Source of the DNA: DSUN01 sp035527715 | GTDB taxonomy: Bacteria > Planctomycetota > PUPC01 > DSUN01 | Assembly: GCA_035527715.1 (NCBI GenBank) | Contig: DATKZY010000142.1 | Location: forward strand, 1 to 29,852 | Length of the DNA: 29,852 bases | Direction of reading: 5' to 3' | In this document: in pieces, positions 25,208 through 29,852 of the stretch | Position numbering within the stretch: the first letter of the stretch is position 1 | How the letters are laid out: each line of letters opens with the position of its first letter | Translations under genes and position numbers: made by a program | Notes under the pieces: model-generated | Databases searched by the model: none | Seen by the model: the letters and a program-made list of their open reading frames with translations, nothing else | What the model was told of the DNA's origin: nothing

Positions 25208-25237
25208 ATTATACCCGCGCCCCGCCCCCCGAATCAA
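25208..25237 (-). promoter_or_regulatory. Sigma70-type promoter of the EF-G gene
   Basis: On the minus strand, TTGATT (25232-25237) and TATAAT (25208-25213) are separated by 18 nt of very GC-rich spacer. Transcription should start near 25201, giving a leader of about 80 nt. This separates the EF-G gene from any upstream operon; the next gene to the right is divergent. Confidence 0.75.
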
Positions 25238-25366
25238 ACCGCGAACCCGCAAGGCTCATCTCGCTCCGCGCGCTTGCGGCGCGGGCCGACTTGCGCGAGA
25301 ATGATATGCGGCCCCCCATCCTCTTCGCGGCGGACCGGAAGACACCCCGCTACCCGGAGACTCGCC

Positions 25367-25762
25367 ATGCAGGAGTTCAGCGTCCCCACCCAGTCTCGCA
25401 CCGAGTTCGTGGACATCACGGTCGAGGTGCACAGGGCGGTTCGCGCCGAAGGGGTCGCGGACGGCCTCTGCCACGTCTTCGTGCCCCACACGACCGCGGG
25501 CGTGACGGTGAACGAGAACGCGGACCCCGACGTGACGCGCGACGTGATCGCGGTGCTCGAACGTCTGGTGCCGCGCGACGCCGGGTACCGCCACGCCGAA
25601 GGCAACTCCGACGCGCACGCGAAGGCCGGCCTCGTGGGCTGCTCGGCCACGGTCCCCGTGGCCAAGGGGCGGCTCGTCCTGGGCACCTGGCAGGCCATCT
25701 ACTTCTGCGAGTTCGACGGCCCCCGCCACCGCCGCTGCATCGTGACCGCCATCGCCAAGTGA
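25367..25762 (+). CDS. YjbQ/UPF0047 family protein
   Basis: A 131-residue protein of usual length for the YjbQ (UPF0047) family. The family blocks are clear: VFVPHTTAGVTVNENADPDV at about 38-57, EGNSDAHAKAGLVG at 78-91 and GTWQAIYFCEFDGPRHR at 106-122. Conserved His and Asp residues (H41, H84) suggest a metal or active site. Some members have weak thiamine-phosphate synthase activity, but the true role is unsettled. ATG start at 25367 with GGAG 7 nt upstream. It is divergent from the EF-G gene; no clear promoter could be identified in the 160 nt before it. Confidence 0.93.
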   Translation: MQEFSVPTQSRTEFVDITVEVHRAVRAEGVADGLCHVFVPHTTAGVTVNENADPDVTRDVIAVLERLVPRDAGYRHAEGNSDAHAKAGLVGCSATVPVAKGRLVLGTWQAIYFCEFDGPRHRRCIVTAIAK

Positions 25763-25786
25763 AGGCTTCCCGTCCCCGCCTGTTTC

Positions 25787-25815
25787 TTGAACCCTTCCTC
25801 GCAATTCCCTATAAT
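25787..25815 (+). promoter_or_regulatory. Sigma70-type promoter of dnaJ
   Basis: TTGAAC (25787-25792) and a perfect TATAAT (25810-25815) are separated by exactly 17 nt, about 36 nt before the dnaJ start. Transcription should begin near 25822. No CIRCE-type inverted repeat is seen at this promoter, so heat-shock control by HrcA is not indicated. Confidence 0.85.
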
Positions 25816-25850
25816 ACGCGCGGGAGGAACCCTCTGAGAGCGCGACGGCT

Positions 25851-26951
25851 ATGGAGGAGATGGACTACTACCAGATCCTCGGGGTAGACAAGAAGGCCAC
25901 GAAGGACGAGATCAACCGGGCCTTCCGCAAGCTGGCGAAGAAGTATCACCCGGACCGGAACCCCGGCGACAAGGCGGCGGAGAAGCGGTTCAAGGACATC
26001 TCGGTCGCCCACGACGTGTTGAGCGACGACGAGAAGCGTCGGCAGTATGACCAGCTCCGCGAGGCCCGCGCCCGCGGCTTCGCAACGGGCGACTTCACGG
26101 ACTTCAGCGAGTACCTCCGCTCGGCGGGCGCCCGGGCTGGCCGCGGGGGACGCGGCGCCGCGTCCGACCTTTCCGACGTCTTCGCCAGCTTCTTCGGCGA
26201 CCAGGCGCGCGGCCCCGCCGCGAGGCCCCAGCGCGGCGAGGACGTCGTCCAGCGCATCGAAATCCCCTTCGAGACCGCCGTCCACGGCGGCACGGTGGTC
26301 CTCCACGTCCGCCGCCCCGAGAAGTGCCCCACGTGCGGTGGCTCGGGCGCCCGGCCCGGCACCAGCGCGACGACCTGTGCCTCCTGCGGCGGCACCGGCA
26401 CCACCCAGTCGTCGCAGGGCTACTTCTCCTTCTCGAGGCCGTGCCCCGACTGCCTGGGGCGCGGCCGCCGCATCACCAGCCCCTGCGGCACGTGCGGCTC
26501 GCAGGGCCGCGTGCTGCGCGACCGCGCGCTCTCGGTGAAGATCCCGCGGGGCGTGCAGGACGGCGCGAGGGTCCGCCTCAGCGGAGAGGGAGAGCCAGGG
26601 CCGGGCGGCGGCCCGCCCGGCGACCGCTACCTCGAGATCCACGTCCGGCCCCACACCAGCTTCCGCCGCGAGGGCCACGACATCCACTCCGACGTCGAAC
26701 TCAACATCGTCCAGGCCGCCCTGGGCACCACGGTGCCGGTCAAGACGCTTTCGGGCGACGTGCGGCTCCGCATCCCGCCTGGGACCAGCAGCGGGGCGAA
26801 GTTGCGGCTGCGCGGCAAAGGCGCGCCCACGCCGGGCGGCGAGCACGGCCACCACTACGTTCACGTGAAGATCGTCGCGCCCAAGGGCCTCACCGCGCAG
26901 CAGACGGAGCTTCTCCACCGCTTCGCCCAGGAGGCCCGCCTCCCGCTCTAG
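25851..26951 (+). CDS. dnaJ: DnaJ-type (Hsp40) co-chaperone with zinc fingers
   Basis: A 366-residue type I J-protein. The J domain is residues 4-70, with the catalytic HPD at 33-35 (YHPDRNPGD). A linker rich in Gly, Arg and Phe runs from about 71 to 128. Four CxxCxGxG-type motifs follow: CPTCGGSG (159), CASCGGTG (176), CPDCLGRG (198) and the looser CGTCGSQG (212), binding two zinc ions. The C-terminal substrate-binding domains run to the end. It stimulates DnaK ATPase and delivers unfolded clients. No dnaK or grpE is nearby, so this could be a paralogue. The first ATG (25851) is used; a second ATG nine bases on lies directly against GGAGGAG, too close to use it. Confidence 0.95.
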   Translation: MEEMDYYQILGVDKKATKDEINRAFRKLAKKYHPDRNPGDKAAEKRFKDISVAHDVLSDDEKRRQYDQLREARARGFATGDFTDFSEYLRSAGARAGRGGRGAASDLSDVFASFFGDQARGPAARPQRGEDVVQRIEIPFETAVHGGTVVLHVRRPEKCPTCGGSGARPGTSATTCASCGGTGTTQSSQGYFSFSRPCPDCLGRGRRITSPCGTCGSQGRVLRDRALSVKIPRGVQDGARVRLSGEGEPGPGGGPPGDRYLEIHVRPHTSFRREGHDIHSDVELNIVQAALGTTVPVKTLSGDVRLRIPPGTSSGAKLRLRGKGAPTPGGEHGHHYVHVKIVAPKGLTAQQTELLHRFAQEARLPL

Positions 26952-26970
26952 CGTGGCTTTGGGCTTCCCG

Positions 26971-27741
26971 CTACGCGCGCCATTCCTTGGCGAGCCGCGC
27001 GCGCAGTTCGGGCATTGCCTGGTAGTGCGTCAGGTCGAAGTGGACCGGTGTGACCGACACGTAGCCATCCTTCAGGGCACGCAGATCGCTGTCCGCCTCG
27101 CGCTCGAAGTCGCGGGTCATCTGCCCCGTGATCCAGAAGTACTCTCTGCCCCACGGGTCCACGCGCTTCTCGTACAGCTCGTGGTACGCTGTGCGGCTCT
27201 GGTGGGTGACCCGCATACCGCGCAGGTCGCAGCGCGGTAGGCCGGGGATGTTGACGTTGAGGACGGTGCGCTCGGGCACGCCATCGGCCAGGATGAGACC
27301 GAGGACCTCGCGGGCGATGCGGGCCGCCTCGTCGAAGTCGGGCTTCTCGGTCTCGGCCAGCGAGAAGGCGACCGAGGGCACGCCGAGCATGGCCCCCTCG
27401 ATGGCCGCGGCCACGGTGCCCGAGTAGAGGACGTTGATGGCGACGTTGGCGCCGAGGTTCATGCCGGAGAGCAACAGGTCGGGCATCGCGCCCAGGATCT
27501 CGCGGCAGGCGAGCTTCACGCAGTCGGCGGGCGCGCCGTTGATGCCGAAGCCGAAGAACTCGTCGCCGTGGTAGATGCGGCGGATGCGCAGCGGCTGGGC
27601 CAGGGTGATGGAGTGGGCAACGCCGCTGCGCTCGGTGTCGGGCGCGACCACGGTCACCTCGCCGAGGTCGGCCACGGCCTTGCGCAGCGCCGCCAGGCCC
27701 GGGGCGTTGATCCCGTCGTCGTTGGTCAGCAGAATCCGCAC
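26971..27741 (-). CDS. surE: 5'/3'-nucleotidase SurE
   Basis: A 256-residue phosphatase. It begins RILLTNDDGINAPGL, with the metal-binding pair D8-D9; S39 is in TERSGVAHSITL and N95 in LSGMNLGANV, completing the usual metal site. GINGAPADCVKLA is the substrate region. SurE removes phosphate from nucleoside monophosphates in the cytoplasm and is linked to stress survival. The GTG at 27741 is chosen: GGGAG lies 6 nt upstream and the predicted transcript starts near 27773, just inside the only earlier alternative GTG at 27774. Its stop faces the dnaJ stop with 19 nt between them. Confidence 0.95.
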   Translation of the reverse strand: MRILLTNDDGINAPGLAALRKAVADLGEVTVVAPDTERSGVAHSITLAQPLRIRRIYHGDEFFGFGINGAPADCVKLACREILGAMPDLLLSGMNLGANVAINVLYSGTVAAAIEGAMLGVPSVAFSLAETEKPDFDEAARIAREVLGLILADGVPERTVLNVNIPGLPRCDLRGMRVTHQSRTAYHELYEKRVDPWGREYFWITGQMTRDFEREADSDLRALKDGYVSVTPVHFDLTHYQAMPELRARLAKEWRA

Positions 27742-27756
27742 AAGTCGCTCCCTGTC

Positions 27757-27784
27757 TTGACGCTCCCGTGCCACGCGGTATTAT
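27757..27784 (+). promoter_or_regulatory. Promoter of the glycosyltransferase gene
   Basis: TTGACG (27757-27762) and TATTAT (27779-27784) are separated by 16 nt, 35 nt before the start codon at 27820. The -10 box overlaps that of surE on the opposite strand, so the two promoters should compete for RNA polymerase. Confidence 0.65.
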
Positions 27785-27785
27785 A
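27780..27785 (-). promoter_or_regulatory. surE -10 box overlapping the divergent -10 box
   Basis: TATAAT on the minus strand sits 38 nt before the surE GTG. The matching -35 is poor: TGGAAC lies at the right 17-nt distance but matches consensus at only three positions. The same seven bases read TATTATA on the plus strand. Confidence 0.6.
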
Positions 27786-27819
27786 GGGCAAAGGCCGAGA
27801 GGGTTCCAGCGAGGGAAGT

Positions 27820-29280
27820 ATGCGCGCTCTCAGGACACTCGGATTGGCGGTGCCGCTCGCCCTTGGGGCGGCGATCCTGGCCACGGGCATCGCGGCCCCG
27901 TGGACGGGGTCCTACGATGCGAACGGTGCGCTGTACAGCATCGCGGCGCGGAACTATCTTCGCCACGGTCTCATCGCCACGCGCGGCGGCCAGGTGTGCA
28001 ACGCGGGGCTGCTTCGGCCCCAGGATTTCCGCTTCTACTCCCATCATCCTCCAGGCATCTCGCTCTCGCTGGCGGCGAGCTTCGCGGTGTTCGGCGAGCA
28101 CGAGTGGAGCGGGCGCCTGGTGCCGCTCTTGTTCACCCTGGGCGCGGCGGCCCTCCTGTACTTCATGGCCAGGGAGCTGGGCGGGCCGCTCGCGGGCTCC
28201 TTTGCGGCGCTGGTGTTCGTCGTGCAGCCGATGGTGGGCTTGTATGGCCGGATGCCCGACCACGAGGCCCCGGGCGCCTTCTTCGCCCTCCTCCTCACCT
28301 GGATGTATCTTCAGTGGCAGCGCACCGGGCGACGGGGCTGGCCCCTGGCAATGGCCGGCGCGACGTTCCTCGGGGTGTGGTTTGCGTGGGTGGTGTTCAT
28401 CGTTCCCTGGCTCCTGCTCGGCCACGGCTGGCTGGTGAGGCGCCGCGACCTGCGGCCGATGCTGATCCCAGCCGCGGGCGCGCTTCTGGGACTGGCGTCG
28501 GTGTTGGGCCACATCGCCCTCGTCGAGGGGGGACTCGGCGGCCTGGGGCAGGCGCTCGTGCACCGGTTCGGGGCGCAGGCGCTGGACCGCGACGTGTCGG
28601 GGAGTTTCACCCTCGCCCAGTTCGTGGAGCGCCAGGGGGTCTACTTCTGGACGGGGTTCAGTGTCCTCGCGGCCTGCCTGTCGCTGGCGTGGGCGTGGCG
28701 GGTCGGACGGCGGAAGCGGGACGCGGCGCTCCTGGCCGCCGCGCTGGCGGCCTTCGCGCTGGCGAATGTGCTCGGGCCGCGGCAGGGGGCCTACGTGCAC
28801 ATCTACTACCAGTTCTACCTCGCCCTGCCACTGGCGTTGACGGCGGGGCTGGCGCTGGGTGCGTTGCCGCGCCGCCGCGCCTGGCAGGCCGCGGCGTTCG
28901 CCCTCGCCGCGCTCGTGGCCGCCGAGGGCATGACGAAGCTCGTGCCCGTCTGGCGGGCGCAGAGATGGGATGGTTTCCTGGGCTCCTATCACTTCTACCC
29001 ATATCAACTGCGCATGGCCGACTACCTGAGGCGGCACACGGAGCCGGGCGACCGCATCCTCCTCCTGTGCGACCTGCCGTACAGCTTCCGCCAGTTGACC
29101 TACTACTCGGATCGGAACATCCGAGTGGTCGCGGACGAGGAGGAAGCGAAGCGACTGTGGGGGGAAGACGGGTATACGAAGGCGTTCGCGCTGCGGCACA
29201 TCAGCGGCTACGCGATCATGCCCCTGTTCACGACGGGCTCGCCGCCGATGTTGGAGTACGTTGGAGGACCTGGCCAATGA
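27820..29280 (+). CDS. Membrane glycosyltransferase of the GT39/ArnT-like (PMT_2) superfamily
   Basis: A 486-residue polytopic membrane protein. The first hydrophobic helix is about 6-26, then a periplasmic loop with D33 (GSYDANGALYSIAARNYL), the position of the catalytic Asp of GT-C enzymes. FYSHHPPGIS at 72-81 and RMPDHEAPGAFF at 144-155 are further family marks. Roughly ten more hydrophobic segments follow to about residue 385, then a soluble C-terminal domain. Such enzymes move a sugar from a polyprenyl-phosphate carrier to lipid or protein at the outer face of the inner membrane; donor and acceptor cannot be read. AGGGAAG lies next to the ATG. The last 53 bases overlap the 3' end of the convergent MoxR gene. 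Confidence 0.85.
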   Translation: MRALRTLGLAVPLALGAAILATGIAAPWTGSYDANGALYSIAARNYLRHGLIATRGGQVCNAGLLRPQDFRFYSHHPPGISLSLAASFAVFGEHEWSGRLVPLLFTLGAAALLYFMARELGGPLAGSFAALVFVVQPMVGLYGRMPDHEAPGAFFALLLTWMYLQWQRTGRRGWPLAMAGATFLGVWFAWVVFIVPWLLLGHGWLVRRRDLRPMLIPAAGALLGLASVLGHIALVEGGLGGLGQALVHRFGAQALDRDVSGSFTLAQFVERQGVYFWTGFSVLAACLSLAWAWRVGRRKRDAALLAAALAAFALANVLGPRQGAYVHIYYQFYLALPLALTAGLALGALPRRRAWQAAAFALAALVAAEGMTKLVPVWRAQRWDGFLGSYHFYPYQLRMADYLRRHTEPGDRILLLCDLPYSFRQLTYYSDRNIRVVADEEEAKRLWGEDGYTKAFALRHISGYAIMPLFTTGSPPMLEYVGGPGQ

Positions 29281-29852
29281 TCTGGTCGGTGGTGACGCCC
29301 TCGGCCTCGCCCTCGAAGTTCAGGATGAGGCGGTGGCGGAGGGCCGGCTGGGCGAAGTGCGCGATGTCCTCGAAGCTCACGTTGTAGCGGCCGCTGGCGA
29401 GCGCCCGCACCTTGCCCGCGAGCACCAGGGCCTGGGCGCCGCGAGGGCTCGCGCCGTAGCGCACGAACCGGTTCACCAGGTCCACCGCAAACTCCCCGCC
29501 GGGATGCGTGGCCAGGACGAGGCGCGCCGCGTAGTCGCGCACGTGGGCGGCCACGACGACCTGGCGGGCCAGCTCCTGCCCGTCCAGCACCCTCTCTCCG
29601 CCGAGGACCTTCTCGACCCGCGGTGTCGCCGCCTCCGTCGTGCGCTCGAGGATTTGGTTCAGCTCCTCCCGGTTCGAGTAGCGCACGAGGAGCTTGAAGA
29701 AGAATCGGTCGAGCTGCGCCTCGGGCAGCGGATACGTGCCCTCCATCTCGATCGGGTTCTGCGTGGCAAGGACCAGGAAGGGGGCAGGGAGACTGTGGGT
29801 CGTGCGCCCGACCGTGGCGGTGCGCTCCTGCATGGCCTCGAGGAGGGCCGAC
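29228..29852 (-). CDS. MoxR family AAA+ ATPase, 3' part only
   Basis: The gene enters from the right edge, so only the last 208 codons are present. The visible part opens with SALLEAMQERTATV, then sensor 1 FLVLATQNPIEMEGTYPLPEAQLDRFFFKL with the arginine-finger region, and the lid domain with GASPRGAQALVLAGKVRALASGR, typical of MoxR. Walker A and B lie outside the window. MoxR ATPases act as chaperones for assembling complexes, often beside DUF58 and von Willebrand A genes, but those neighbours cannot be checked here. An apparent ATG at 29833 is internal, because the family sequence continues upstream of it. Confidence 0.92.
   Translation of the reverse strand, partial: SALLEAMQERTATVGRTTHSLPAPFLVLATQNPIEMEGTYPLPEAQLDRFFFKLLVRYSNREELNQILERTTEAATPRVEKVLGGERVLDGQELARQVVVAAHVRDYAARLVLATHPGGEFAVDLVNRFVRYGASPRGAQALVLAGKVRALASGRYNVSFEDIAHFAQPALRHRLILNFEGEAEGVTTDQIIGQVLQRTPTSAASPS

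Noticed and set aside
26324..27025. A plus-strand open frame of 233 codons within dnaJ
   Set aside because: It is dnaJ shifted by one frame, with no family features.
27739..27774. A longer SurE starting at GTG 27774
   Set aside because: The predicted transcript begins near 27773, so this codon would be at or before the 5' end; GTG 27741 has a proper Shine-Dalgarno and gives the family N-terminus.

Overview
The window is a GC-rich bacterial chromosome segment made almost entirely of core translation genes. No mobile element, CRISPR array or phage gene is visible. The zinc-binding forms of S4, S14 and L36, Shine-Dalgarno-led starts, no L30 gene in the spc cluster, an EF-G that reads like the EFG2/spdEFG2 type, and a short palindromic repeat inserted in-frame in that gene together suggest a planctomycete or other PVC/spirochaete-related uncultured lineage. 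This placement is inference and no 16S gene is present.

Layout. From 25118 down to 72 the minus strand carries one long co-directional array: fusA-like EF-G with its own promoter; then, from a near-consensus promoter at 22925-22953, the S10 cluster (rpsJ, rplC, rplD, rplW, rplB, rpsS, rplV, rpsC, rplP, rpmC, rpsQ), the spc cluster (rplN, rplX, rplE, rpsN, rpsH, rplF, rplR, rpsE, rplO, secY, adk, map, infA, rpmJ) and the alpha cluster (rpsM, rpsK, rpsD, rpoA, rplQ). These are followed by a tRNA-Val gene and the threonyl-tRNA synthetase/IF3 cluster (thrS, infC, rpmI, rplT, pheS). The array ends with three genes outside translation: an M16 peptidase, a DUF374 acyltransferase and a DUF362 ferredoxin-like protein. 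rpmD is missing between rpsE and rplO, and pheT is missing after pheS.

The right flank (25.4-29.9 kb) holds yjbQ and dnaJ on the plus strand, surE on the minus strand, a membrane glycosyltransferase on the plus strand sharing a divergent promoter region with surE, and the 3' part of a MoxR AAA ATPase running in from the right edge.

Function. The array makes most of the ribosome core, RNA polymerase alpha, the Sec translocon pore, initiation factors IF1 and IF3, N-terminal methionine removal and two aminoacyl-tRNA synthetases. I see no wholly new system. The items most worth a second look are the repeat inserted in the EF-G G domain, the likely recycling-type EF-G, an ATT start for infC, a 56-nt rpsC/rplP overlap with a TTG start, an expanded KOW loop in L24, a tRNA-Val with C33, a TGS-less ThrRS and a stem-loop in the infC-rpmI spacer. 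No gene-free stretch exceeds about 250 bases.
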